This document shows, piece by piece, positions 23,946-32,845 of a stretch of DNA of 39,749 nt (position 1 is its first letter; each line of letters opens with the position of its first letter). Made by a program: the position numbers and the translations under genes. The notes under the pieces are model-generated. The model worked only from the letters and a program-made list of their open reading frames with translations, did not search any database and had not been told where the DNA came from. Source of the DNA: an uncultured Bacteroidales bacterium. GTDB taxonomy: Bacteria; Bacteroidota; Bacteroidia; Bacteroidales; Paludibacteraceae. The DNA lies in contig CAIYOZ010000211.1 in the NCBI GenBank assembly GCA_903927945.1, forward strand, positions 1 through 39,749, in the 5' to 3' direction.

Positions 23946-25322
23946 TTAAACAATTCCTGAAAAGAAAGTGTAATAACTATCTTTGGCAATAAGCCGGGAA
24001 AGATAGAGAGCTGTTTCGCGAATATGATAATCACCCCACATACTTGATTCATTGCATGGGATTTTATGATTGTTAGGAATATTATCCCATCCATTCGGAC
24101 GATGATATACTGAATGCAGTAAGATTCCCTGATGTTGCAAATTTTCAGACAAATAAGGTGGCTCAAATAATCGGGATGCTACAGTCAAACCAGCCTGAAA
24201 ATAATAATCCCCTTCTGTTGTATCGCCTTTTGAAATCAGGTAATGCCCTAATCGAAGTAATCCCTGAACTCCAATAGCAGCAGCCGAACTATCCACAGGC
24301 TCAAAATCATTATACGGGTCGGCTGATCTTTCGAGGTATTTTTTTAAGTGTACCAGCCCGGGTGCTGCGGAGTCCCAATAAGGTATGCCGTCTGCAGGAG
24401 TATTTTTAATATAAAAATCACAGGTCGCTTTTGCAGCTTTAACCATTTTACTTTGAACAAAATCTTTTGAAATGCCTTCAAATTCACTTTCTGAAATTGT
24501 ATCAAGAAATTCCAATTCCTCTGCAAATCCAAGCATTGCCCATGTAAGCCCGCGCATCCAAGTGGATAAGCCTGAATATCCCTGTTGGGAATTTGGACAA
24601 CGAAAGGTTCCATCGTTATGATTGAAAATCGATTCGTGAGCGGTGCGTCCCCATTCATCATAAGAATCACGACCTTCATTATAAAATACCGAATATTTGG
24701 CTGTTGCAAATAAATGGTCTAAACCTCTACTAAACAATGAAATTCTTATATCGTTTTCACCTGGCAGAAAATGACCCAATTTATGCGCTAACATTAAAAT
24801 CCTAACGGAACGAATAGTATCTACAAATAAGGAATGGGGTCCGTTGAAGGAATAAATGTAACCGCCATCAACGGTTTTGCTCCATCGGCTTGCCTGAACT
24901 GCACCGGAAGTTTTCAAGGCTAGTTCATAGAAATTCTTTTCCCATTTGTTATACGGAATTTTTCCTTCAACCATCAACCGCAACAGGTTGCCATAGGTGC
25001 TGATATTATTAAATCCATGATCGTGCACACCAATATGACTAATATGATGCCCCATTTTATTAACAGTGTTTTCACGACCAATGAAAAGGAATTTCTCATC
25101 ACCGGTAGCATCAAATTGAAGGATTGCCGACCCGAATTGAAATCCTTGGGTCCACTCTGTCCAACCACGTGAAGTGTATTTACCATTTATTGTAAAAACT
25201 GGAGAACCTGCTGTTTTATCATATTCAGATTCTATAAGTAGTATTTTCTCGCCAGATAATTGCCAAAAATGATCCAGTTTATTCTTTAAATTTTCCGAGT
25301 TAAGATTATAATCAATAACCAT
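23946..25322 (-). CDS. Cytoplasmic GH88-like (unsaturated glucuronyl hydrolase-type) alpha/alpha-barrel protein
   Basis: This 458-residue protein has no signal peptide. The (alpha/alpha)6-barrel pattern and motifs match the GH88 group: GWTEWTQGFQFGSAIL, HIGVHDHGFN (Asp101, at the position of the first active-site Asp), LFVDTIRSVRILM (Asp168, the second), GYSGLSTWMRGLTWAMLGF, ADGIPYWDSAAP and VDSSAAAIGVQGLL. GH88 enzymes hydrate the 4,5-double bond of terminal unsaturated uronic acids left by polysaccharide lyases, releasing a keto sugar acid. The sequence is distant from the secreted GH88 at 31578-32825, and related families (GH105, GH154) cannot be excluded. It lies 36 bases after the MFS transporter, so it probably acts on what that carrier imports. 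Confidence 0.82.
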   Translation of the reverse strand: MVIDYNLNSENLKNKLDHFWQLSGEKILLIESEYDKTAGSPVFTINGKYTSRGWTEWTQGFQFGSAILQFDATGDEKFLFIGRENTVNKMGHHISHIGVHDHGFNNISTYGNLLRLMVEGKIPYNKWEKNFYELALKTSGAVQASRWSKTVDGGYIYSFNGPHSLFVDTIRSVRILMLAHKLGHFLPGENDIRISLFSRGLDHLFATAKYSVFYNEGRDSYDEWGRTAHESIFNHNDGTFRCPNSQQGYSGLSTWMRGLTWAMLGFAEELEFLDTISESEFEGISKDFVQSKMVKAAKATCDFYIKNTPADGIPYWDSAAPGLVHLKKYLERSADPYNDFEPVDSSAAAIGVQGLLRLGHYLISKGDTTEGDYYFQAGLTVASRLFEPPYLSENLQHQGILLHSVYHRPNGWDNIPNNHKIPCNESSMWGDYHIRETALYLSRLIAKDSYYTFFSGIV

Positions 25323-25358
25323 ACTTTAATGCGAATATGTTTACAATTAAAAATATAT

Positions 25359-26612
25359 TTATGCTGCTTTACCAGTTTTGTTTGTATTTGGAAGAAACGT
25401 GATAATTAATGCCCCGAGAAGTGTTGCACAGAATAATATGTAAAATCCATTCGCATAACTTCTTGTAGTATCATAAAATGATCCGACTAACATTGGAAAA
25501 ACTGATTCTGCAATCCCATCAACTACTAAAATTATTCCCATGGTACGACCAAGTGCTTTCACTCCAAAAAGGTCTGCTGAGATCAATGGAATAATCATAT
25601 AATTACCACCAATACCTATTCCAAATAAAATGGCAAAAAAGTAAATTCTACCCGGAAAATCCGAAATCAACAGTAAAGGAATCGAAGCAGCAACAAAAAG
25701 AAAAAGCATCAACATGACGTATTTTCGATTTATAATATCAGCTAAAAAACCCATTAAAACCCTTCCTGCCAGGCTCGAAAGCAAGATAAACGACATCACA
25801 TGTGAAGCCTCTACCTGTGTAAAACTAATATCCCGAAGATAATATTTTAAGTGTTGACCGATACCTCCGACTGTTCCAATGGATAGCATACTTCCAATTG
25901 CAAGCAAATAAAAATTCGGATTACGCAGAATCATTTTAATGGGTACGAATGTTTCCTTCTTTGACTTTTCGATTCGAAATTCTGAAGAATCTTTGATAAA
26001 AAACGTCAATGGGAAAGCTATCAACAGAACCAATATACCTATGGACATTAAAGAAAAATGCCAACCAAACCCTTTTTCTAACTGGGCAGCAAGCAAAGGT
26101 GCAATTGCACCACCCACTCCTATTCCAAGGTAAGCAATTCCCATCGCTTTTCCGCGATTGTTATCGAACCAGCGCGAAACCAATACCTGACATGGTAGAG
26201 GACCACCAAAAACATATCCCAATGCATTAAAAATATAGAAAGTATAAAAGAAACTTAAAGTCTTGGAAAAGCTTAATCCGATGAGGGCTATACTTGCCAT
26301 GAAAGCACCTGACAACATCATTTTCCGTGGTCCGTAACGGTCAATCAAATAACCGGCAAAAAACCCGAATAATGGACCTACAAGAACTTTACTCAGTGCA
26401 TTACCCGATGTAACTATTGTCCGTGACCAACCATATTCCTTTGTCATAAAATCGTAATAAAAAGCAACTCCATAACTGGCGAATCCTACAATAGCAAATA
26501 AAGCCAGGAATGCCGTAATTAGAATGTACGTTTGAGAACTACGACCTGTTATGTTGTAGGTTCTCCCTTGAACGAGGCTATCTATTTGATTGAGTTTGAA
26601 ATTCGATTTCAT
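25359..26612 (-). CDS. MFS transporter, OFA/monocarboxylate-like family
   Basis: This 417-residue protein has about 12 hydrophobic segments and a central cytoplasmic loop (DSSEFRIEKSKKETFVP) between two halves. The signature between helices 2 and 3 is GYLIDRYGPRKMMLSGA, and the early YDFMTKEYGWSRTIVTSGNAL is characteristic of the oxalate/formate antiporter and monocarboxylate-porter branch. Substrates of this branch are organic anions, moved by symport or exchange. Within this operon it should carry an acidic sugar across the inner membrane, for example an unsaturated uronide, since the next gene is a cytoplasmic GH88-like hydrolase. It lies 49 bases after the GH2 gene. Confidence 0.88.
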   Translation of the reverse strand: MKSNFKLNQIDSLVQGRTYNITGRSSQTYILITAFLALFAIVGFASYGVAFYYDFMTKEYGWSRTIVTSGNALSKVLVGPLFGFFAGYLIDRYGPRKMMLSGAFMASIALIGLSFSKTLSFFYTFYIFNALGYVFGGPLPCQVLVSRWFDNNRGKAMGIAYLGIGVGGAIAPLLAAQLEKGFGWHFSLMSIGILVLLIAFPLTFFIKDSSEFRIEKSKKETFVPIKMILRNPNFYLLAIGSMLSIGTVGGIGQHLKYYLRDISFTQVEASHVMSFILLSSLAGRVLMGFLADIINRKYVMLMLFLFVAASIPLLLISDFPGRIYFFAILFGIGIGGNYMIIPLISADLFGVKALGRTMGIILVVDGIAESVFPMLVGSFYDTTRSYANGFYILFCATLLGALIITFLPNTNKTGKAA

Positions 26613-26661
26613 TTCACAGAATTGATTGATAAGGTATTATTATGATACAATTAAGTAATAC

Positions 26662-29085
26662 TTACTTTAAAGTTTGCAATTCTAATTTTGATATTTCAAG
26701 CTTTTCAGAGGTAAGTTCCACATGAATTTTGCCAGCTGCATTGGTACTTTTTACAGTTAAAAGTAACTTCCCATTATGTGCCTTCCTAACATTGGTTTTA
26801 AAATTTCCAGTGTAAAACATATCGCCGCTATCAAGGCCTGCTAAGGAACCATTGCCGGTAACATTTACTGAAATCTCATTCTCGGCATCATAAACTGTAT
26901 TTTTGTTTTTATCAACTAAGGTGATTTCAATGAGTGCCATATCATTTCCATCTGCTGCTAAAATAGCTTTAGTTGGTTTTACAATCATTTGTACAGCTTT
27001 ACCTGATGTTTTCAAAATATCTTCAGTAACTTTTTTATTTGCTTTATAACCAATAGCTTTAATCGTTCCGGGTTCGTAATTTACCATCCATATTCCTGAG
27101 TACGCATTTTTATCAATCGTTTTTTTACCCAAAGATCGATTATTGAGCAATAATTCAACTTGGTCGCAATTGGAAAATACATTAACTGTCAATGAATCGT
27201 TAGTATTCCAGTTCCATTTAAATTCAACTTTCGGTTTCCCTTTTAGTTTTTCTTTTGTTTCCACAGCTATGTGAACAGTTGGTTTGTCACACCAAAAACT
27301 CTTGAACTGGTAAAACTCGGGTTTTTCAATACCTGCAATATCCATTAGACCACGTGTCCAGCCCCGTTGCGGATAAGTTTCTGACTCACCAAAGTAGTCT
27401 AATCCAACCCAAATAAATCCGCCAATCACATAATCGTTATCGCGGTAAGCAATAAAATTCCTTGTTTCTCTGTTGGTTTCTGTTCCAATGCATAATTTTT
27501 CAGGTCGTTTGGTATGTTCCGGTTCGTACATTTTTTCTTTGAAATGTCGGTCGATATAATTATAACCTGAAATGTCGAGCGCATCCATAAAACCATTGTC
27601 GGTTGCTTCCATATATTGGTCACAGCCAGAAGTAACGGGCCTGGTATTGTCTTCGGCATGGCAAATGGCCACCAATTTCTGAGCAATCATATATCCTTCC
27701 GCATTTTTCTGATCCGGAATCTCATTGCCAATGCTATACATAACAATAGAAGGATGATTTCTATCCCTTTGCAACATCGCTTTCAGGTCGGTTTCACTCC
27801 ATTGGTCGAAATAAAGATGATACCCATTTGGGGCTTTTCCCTGATTGTTTTCAGTATAATTATAAGACCAACCACGAGTCCATTCATCAAAAGCTTCATC
27901 CATGACATACAAACCGATTGAATCACATAAGTCATAAAACTCAGGTGCAAAAGGGTGATGTGACAAACGTACAGCATTACAGCCCATTTCTTTTAGTTTT
28001 AACAACCGATGATGCCAAACCGGAATAGGAACAGCAACGCCAAAAGAACCTACATCCTGATGAATGCAAACACCTTTTAATTTCTCGGATTTCCCGTTTA
28101 CTAACATTCCTTTATTGGGAATATATTCCAGTTTGCGAATTCCGAAAGTTGTGACTTGGTCATCAATTATTTCATCATCGACAATAATTTCACTCTTCAG
28201 GTAATATATGGTGGGTGAATTTACAGACCATAGTTTAGGTTGAATTACTTCAATCTGTTGATTCAATAAATGACTTGCTTGAAATTGACTGCATTCGGTT
28301 TTGGATTCGGTTTTGGCTATTTCGGTTCCGTTTTTGTCAACAATTGTTGATCGGATAATAATATTTTTGATCAATGATTCTTGCTTGGCATATACATTTT
28401 TCTTCCACTTTTGTAACGCCTCCGCTGTAAAAAAATTACTTGCAAAATCGTAATTGATATTTACAGTTGCCTTTGCATTAGTCGCTTCGGGAGTTGTTAT
28501 GTAAACTCCTTTATAATTATTGAAATGCACGTAATTGGTAGCAATCAGCCAAGTATTTCGATAGATCCCGGAACCAGTGTACCAACGCGTTGATTCTTTG
28601 ACAGAATTGTCAACACGGACAGCAATGGTATTGATTTCTCCTCTCCCGGATTTAACATATTCTGTCAAGTCATATTGCAAAGTTGTAAAGCCATATGGAT
28701 GTCTTCCCAGGAACTGACCATTTATCCAAACTTCACTGTTCATATAAATGCCATCGAACTGAATAAGTATCTGTTTACCTTTCATTGATTCGGGAAGCAG
28801 AAAAGTCTTGCGATACCAACCAATTCCAATTGGGAAGAACCCGCCAGAACCACCAATGGATTTCTCTATTTCACCTTCGATACTCCAGTCATGAGGCAAA
28901 TTCAACGTTCGCCATGAAGCATCGTTATAGGTTGAATCCCTAAACTGAGGATTATCGTTAAGTATAAATTTCCAGTTTTTATTGATAGATATTTTTTGGC
29001 GAACTTGCGCTGTTGGAATTGCAAACATCAAAAAAGTTGAGGAAACAAATAGAACGAGTAAAATTGTGCATTTAATCGATTTCAT
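26662..29085 (-). CDS. Secreted GH2 glycoside hydrolase (beta-galactosidase-like)
   Basis: This 807-residue protein has a signal peptide (MKSIKCTILLVLFVSSTFLMFA). A sugar-binding jelly-roll domain comes first (NKNWKF, NLPHDWSIE, GWYRKTF, FDGIYMNSEVWING), then an Ig-like domain (~185-320) and the catalytic TIM barrel (~325-620) with acid/base Glu455 in SIGNEIPDQ and nucleophile Glu536 in IGTETNRE. The RLSHHPFAPEFYDLCD and DEAFDEW motifs are standard. Two C-terminal beta domains follow: a DUF4982-like one (KPTVHIAVETKEKLKGKPKV onward) and a GH2 C5-type domain (MIVKPTKAILAADGNDMALI). Such Bacteroidota GH2 enzymes are beta-galactosidases, beta-glucuronidases or others; linkage cannot be fixed here. 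The Ig-like domain carries an unusual ~30-residue insert (about 217-245). Confidence 0.92.
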   Translation of the reverse strand: MKSIKCTILLVLFVSSTFLMFAIPTAQVRQKISINKNWKFILNDNPQFRDSTYNDASWRTLNLPHDWSIEGEIEKSIGGSGGFFPIGIGWYRKTFLLPESMKGKQILIQFDGIYMNSEVWINGQFLGRHPYGFTTLQYDLTEYVKSGRGEINTIAVRVDNSVKESTRWYTGSGIYRNTWLIATNYVHFNNYKGVYITTPEATNAKATVNINYDFASNFFTAEALQKWKKNVYAKQESLIKNIIIRSTIVDKNGTEIAKTESKTECSQFQASHLLNQQIEVIQPKLWSVNSPTIYYLKSEIIVDDEIIDDQVTTFGIRKLEYIPNKGMLVNGKSEKLKGVCIHQDVGSFGVAVPIPVWHHRLLKLKEMGCNAVRLSHHPFAPEFYDLCDSIGLYVMDEAFDEWTRGWSYNYTENNQGKAPNGYHLYFDQWSETDLKAMLQRDRNHPSIVMYSIGNEIPDQKNAEGYMIAQKLVAICHAEDNTRPVTSGCDQYMEATDNGFMDALDISGYNYIDRHFKEKMYEPEHTKRPEKLCIGTETNRETRNFIAYRDNDYVIGGFIWVGLDYFGESETYPQRGWTRGLMDIAGIEKPEFYQFKSFWCDKPTVHIAVETKEKLKGKPKVEFKWNWNTNDSLTVNVFSNCDQVELLLNNRSLGKKTIDKNAYSGIWMVNYEPGTIKAIGYKANKKVTEDILKTSGKAVQMIVKPTKAILAADGNDMALIEITLVDKNKNTVYDAENEISVNVTGNGSLAGLDSGDMFYTGNFKTNVRKAHNGKLLLTVKSTNAAGKIHVELTSEKLEISKLELQTLK

Positions 29086-29137
29086 TTAATATTTTTTATT
29101 TAGATTATTTGAAGTTATTTCTAATCGAATTAATTTA

Positions 29138-29944
29138 TTATTCGCTTTTGATTGCATATGCTTTTTTGTAATCTAACTTTTTGGCAGTTATCCATTGCAA
29201 ACCACCCAAAATGTGTTGCATATAAACCGGATTTTCATAATTGGTTTTAGTATGTCCTAAAGCTGTGTACCATTGACGACCTCCATCGTAAGTATTACAC
29301 CAAACACAGGGAAACACTTTTCCAAAAGTTTCCGGCATGGGACGTTTATCGGTCATTTTTGAGAAATCTGAAACCATTAAAACCCGCATGGTTGGATTCA
29401 TTTCTTTCAAAAAATAAAGCTCGTCTTTTACCACCCACGGATCAGGTATATTTTTACAGGAAGGATGTTCTTTATCCAAAACTTGTACGTTAAACTCTTG
29501 ATAAACCGGATGGAAAAGAAATGTACCACCAAGCATCTGTTTGAACCAAAACCAGTTACGCTCAGTACCACAGGCAATGTGTATCCCCAAAAATCCACCA
29601 CCTGCCTGAATGTACCTCATAAGAGCTACTTTTTCAGACTCACTATCAAAAACTTCGTTGTTTGTATTTGAAAAAACCAACGCATGATATTGTTTTAGGT
29701 TTTCGTTAGTAAAAACACCGGCATTTGACGATGTGTCTAACTTAAATCCTTGTTCCTGACTAAGTTTGAAAAATGCCATTACACTGGCTGGAATATTGTC
29801 GTGTACATATCCTTTCCCGTTTTTGGTGAAAAGTAATATTCGTTTCCCTTTCAAACTGACGGTTTTATTGTCGTATTTTTGAGAAAATACCAATGAAAAA
29901 GAAAAACTTATAAGCAAAAAGAAAATAATCGTGCTTGTTTTCAT
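29138..29944 (-). CDS. Secreted ThuA-domain protein
   Basis: This 268-residue protein has a signal peptide (MKTSTIIFFLLISFSFSLVFSQ). The rest is one ThuA/trehalose-utilisation-type domain of class-I glutamine-amidotransferase-like fold: KRILLFTKNGKGYVHDNIP, YHALVFSNTNNEVFD, GGGFLGIHIACGTERNWFWF, LGGTFLFHP and a closing VYMQHILGGLQWI. ThuA relatives take part in catabolism of 3-keto-glycosides and disaccharides in several bacteria (family knowledge). The gene is tightly fitted between GH31 (4 bases) and GH2 (52 bases), so it is a working part of this polysaccharide operon. No sugar 3-dehydrogenase (GMC or Gfo/Idh/MocA type) is present in the window, so the substrate is open. Confidence 0.85.
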   Translation of the reverse strand: MKTSTIIFFLLISFSFSLVFSQKYDNKTVSLKGKRILLFTKNGKGYVHDNIPASVMAFFKLSQEQGFKLDTSSNAGVFTNENLKQYHALVFSNTNNEVFDSESEKVALMRYIQAGGGFLGIHIACGTERNWFWFKQMLGGTFLFHPVYQEFNVQVLDKEHPSCKNIPDPWVVKDELYFLKEMNPTMRVLMVSDFSKMTDKRPMPETFGKVFPCVWCNTYDGGRQWYTALGHTKTNYENPVYMQHILGGLQWITAKKLDYKKAYAIKSE

Positions 29945-29948
29945 AATG

Positions 29949-31544
29949 CTATTTTACTTTCATCAAATATGGAAGCACATCAATTTCAGCATTCATTTCT
30001 ACCGTTTTCGGTCCTTTGAAAATGGTACCTGTGTCGTTTTTCCAGGTACCTTTTGGAACAAAAACAGTTCTTTTCACAGCATTCTTTTCCAAAACCGGTG
30101 CCACCAAAAGACTATCACCAATTAGGAACTGGTCTTTCACCGTTTCGTAACCAGCATTTGGATAATTATATTCCATGGGTCGTAAAATGGGTTCTCCTGT
30201 TTTTGATGTATTATCGACCATACGAAGAATATAGCTGGTAAATTTACCCCGAAGTTTCACTGCTTTCAAAACAGCATCAAAGTGAGGTCTGTCTAAAATC
30301 CGCCAGGGTGCAACAGAAAACTGCATCATCGGCATCAAAGCATGACATTGAGCTGAACGGACGATCAAGTCCTGATCAATTTTACTGGCATTCAGAAAAG
30401 AAGTAAATTCACCACCACCAATCATATCAGGGCAAGAATAAGCGTACCCCATTAATCCTTCCAAAATCATATTCGGAATTAATTCATGTAGGTCCTTCCA
30501 GTTATGTCCTTTATCGGCGAGACGGTTTGCAATGGCTTGTCCACCCATTTTCCAGTTAGCACGGTATTCATTCAGTGGATATTCTAAACCGATTTTTGCA
30601 TATAACTCAGTATATTCATTAGCAGATTCGAATTTTCGATAAGAAACCAATCTACTTTCATCTTTTCCTATATCACCGGCATCAAACTTGAATCCATCAA
30701 CTCCATATTCATTTTTTAAAACATTTAATGAGGTTTTGAACCAATTAACAGCTTCGGGATTACTAAAATCAAGCAATAAACTATAGCCGTTCCACCAACG
30801 ACAAATAGCGGGATTATTCTCTTTATCTAAGAATACCAGCTTCTTTTTTGCAACTTCTCTTCCATATTTAGAATCTGCACTCACGAATGGACACACCCAA
30901 AGCATAACCTTAAAACCCATTTTATGCAATTTAGCTACCATTTCCTTTGGTGTTTTGAACCGACCGGGATGGAAAGTCCAGGTTCCGTAATCTTCTTGCC
31001 AGTTATCATCAATCATTAGTACCCCGGGTGTAAGCCCGTTAGCCACAATGGCTTCCGCGTATTTCATGATATCTGTCTCGTTTTGATCATACATAAGCTC
31101 AATCCACGTGTTATATTGTGGATTGCTAAAGAGCAACTTGTCAGGTGTTTTCCCACTATACGGAAAATAATTTTTAGTGGCAAACTGATAAGCTTGCTTT
31201 AGGGTGATTCCGGCTTTGGTATACTTGATTTCTCCTGTGACACTTTGAACGATCAGGCTATCAGCCGTGTAGTCAATTGATATGGGTTGGTCGCACCAAA
31301 TCACTTCACCCCGGTTGGATAAAAGCAAGGGTTGAATTTGATTCCCATAATTGTTATTTTTCGTATTGGCTTTATAGCCAACTTTCAAAGGCATCAATGA
31401 ACCATGGTTAATTATGCCTGTCCACCAGTTTGATTGATTAGTAGTCTTTAATGCCAATCGTTGATTGGAAGTGTTTTGTTGGGCATTACCGTTTAAAGTC
31501 ATTGTGAGTAAGATCGAAAAAATCAAAATGTGTGTTATCTTCAT
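29949..31544 (-). CDS. Secreted GH31 glycosidase, MYORG-like subgroup
   Basis: This 531-residue protein has a signal peptide (MKITHILIFSILLTMTLNGNAQ). The catalytic barrel shows SNPQYNTWIEL, MIDDNWQEDYGTWTFHPGRF and MLWVCPFVS. The nucleophile is Asp288 in GVDGFKFDAGD, with a probable acid/base Asp344 in RLADKGHNW and the following SCPDMIGGGEF. Short length (no large C-terminal domains), the opening NWWTGIINHGSLMPLKVGY and the RLAD-type acid/base region resemble the MYORG branch of GH31, which has been described as alpha-galactosidase, rather than the classic alpha-glucosidases with RWTGDN-type motifs. It lies 33 bases after the secreted GH88 and 4 bases before the ThuA gene. An alpha-galactosidase role is a reasonable guess. 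Confidence 0.87.
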   Translation of the reverse strand: MKITHILIFSILLTMTLNGNAQQNTSNQRLALKTTNQSNWWTGIINHGSLMPLKVGYKANTKNNNYGNQIQPLLLSNRGEVIWCDQPISIDYTADSLIVQSVTGEIKYTKAGITLKQAYQFATKNYFPYSGKTPDKLLFSNPQYNTWIELMYDQNETDIMKYAEAIVANGLTPGVLMIDDNWQEDYGTWTFHPGRFKTPKEMVAKLHKMGFKVMLWVCPFVSADSKYGREVAKKKLVFLDKENNPAICRWWNGYSLLLDFSNPEAVNWFKTSLNVLKNEYGVDGFKFDAGDIGKDESRLVSYRKFESANEYTELYAKIGLEYPLNEYRANWKMGGQAIANRLADKGHNWKDLHELIPNMILEGLMGYAYSCPDMIGGGEFTSFLNASKIDQDLIVRSAQCHALMPMMQFSVAPWRILDRPHFDAVLKAVKLRGKFTSYILRMVDNTSKTGEPILRPMEYNYPNAGYETVKDQFLIGDSLLVAPVLEKNAVKRTVFVPKGTWKNDTGTIFKGPKTVEMNAEIDVLPYLMKVK

Positions 31545-31577
31545 TTTTATTTGATTTATGATGTGTGAAAGATTTAA

Positions 31578-32825
31578 TTATTGTCTTTTTGATTGAAGTT
31601 TTTTATAACGTGTCAAAGCTTCTAAATAATAGTAGTCAGCATATATCAACGGTACGTCAATCTCTGAACCTTGAGGTAAATTTCCTGTGCTGTGTTTGAG
31701 AATAAAATTCCCATTGGTACCGGGTTCAGCCAGGTAGGTGGGCGAAGATAAACTTTTTAGAATTTTACTTGCCGCATCATAGTATCTCTTGTCATTATTC
31801 AAATAGGTGGAAAGTTCCAACAAAGCGGAACAAGTAACAGCTGCAGCAGACGCATCGCGTGGTTGAATAATCGGCGCAGGATTTTTTTCAGTCCATTGTG
31901 CTGCTAAATATCCGTTTTGACCGGCATTGAAATCCCAATAGGGAATTCCATCTTCCGGAAGATTTTTATTATTTAGCCAGTAATCAGCTAAATGTTCTGC
32001 CAAATCGAGAAATTCCTTTCGTTTTGTAAACCGGTAAACCATCGTAAATCCATAAATCGCCCAGGACTGTCCCCGAGCCCAGGTAGAATTATCAGCAAAT
32101 CCCTGACAAGTACCTTTGAACAATACCTTTCCTGTCTCCGGATCATAATTTACGACATGATAACTGCTATAATCCAATCTGAAATGGTTTTTAGCTGTTG
32201 TTTCTGCGTGTTTGGTGGCAATCTCGGCATAATGTTTATCTCCGGTTACTTCTGAGGCGTAGAACAGCAATTCCAGATTCATCATATTATCTATGATTAC
32301 CGGATAATACAATTTATGTTTTCCATCCCAGGATTCATTGTAATTCCAGGATTTAATACATCCTGTTTTTTCGTTGAACCGGGTGCATAATGATTTAGCT
32401 GATTGTACCAGTATTTCCTTGTATTTTTCGTTTTTAGTCAATCTATACGCATTTCCATAACTGCAATACATTAAAAACCCTATATCGTGTTTCGAAGTCA
32501 TGAATTGCAATTTCTCCATCGGGATTGTCCACTTCAGAGCCATTTGTTTCCATGTGTCTTGTTGATTATTTTCATAGATATACCACAAGCATCCCGGGAA
32601 GAAGCCTTCAGTCCAATTATCTAATTGAGTGGTCACCAATTTCCCTTCTTTAGAAAGTGTTCGTGGATATTTCTCGGCGACAGTGAGTAATTCGTTTTGG
32701 AGGTTATCGTGTTTTTCGGCTTTTGAAAATGAATTTTTCGATGAAAAGGGTAGCACAGAATCACACTTAGCTGTACCGGAGACAGTAATGAGAACAGTTA
32801 GAAAAAAGAAAAATAAGTTGCGCAT
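31578..32825 (-). CDS. Secreted GH88 unsaturated beta-glucuronyl hydrolase
   Basis: This 415-residue protein has a signal peptide (MRNLFFFFLTVLITVSGTAKC). Both active-site aspartates of the family are present: Asp114 in FMTSKHDIGFLMY and Asp179 in PVIIDNMMNLELLFYA. The other standard blocks are WTEGFFPGCLWYIYE, GFADNSTWARGQSWAIYGF, PEDGIPYWDF and PRDASAAAVTCSALLEL. The enzyme removes a 4,5-unsaturated uronic acid from the non-reducing end of lyase products by hydration of the double bond. It probably works in the periplasm. Its presence implies an upstream polysaccharide lyase, which must be outside the window. It is only distantly related to the cytoplasmic GH88-like protein at 23946-25322, so the operon has two such enzymes in two compartments. 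Confidence 0.92.
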   Translation of the reverse strand: MRNLFFFFLTVLITVSGTAKCDSVLPFSSKNSFSKAEKHDNLQNELLTVAEKYPRTLSKEGKLVTTQLDNWTEGFFPGCLWYIYENNQQDTWKQMALKWTIPMEKLQFMTSKHDIGFLMYCSYGNAYRLTKNEKYKEILVQSAKSLCTRFNEKTGCIKSWNYNESWDGKHKLYYPVIIDNMMNLELLFYASEVTGDKHYAEIATKHAETTAKNHFRLDYSSYHVVNYDPETGKVLFKGTCQGFADNSTWARGQSWAIYGFTMVYRFTKRKEFLDLAEHLADYWLNNKNLPEDGIPYWDFNAGQNGYLAAQWTEKNPAPIIQPRDASAAAVTCSALLELSTYLNNDKRYYDAASKILKSLSSPTYLAEPGTNGNFILKHSTGNLPQGSEIDVPLIYADYYYLEALTRYKKLQSKRQ

Positions 32826-32845
32826 TTTTAAGAATTGGTTTATAG

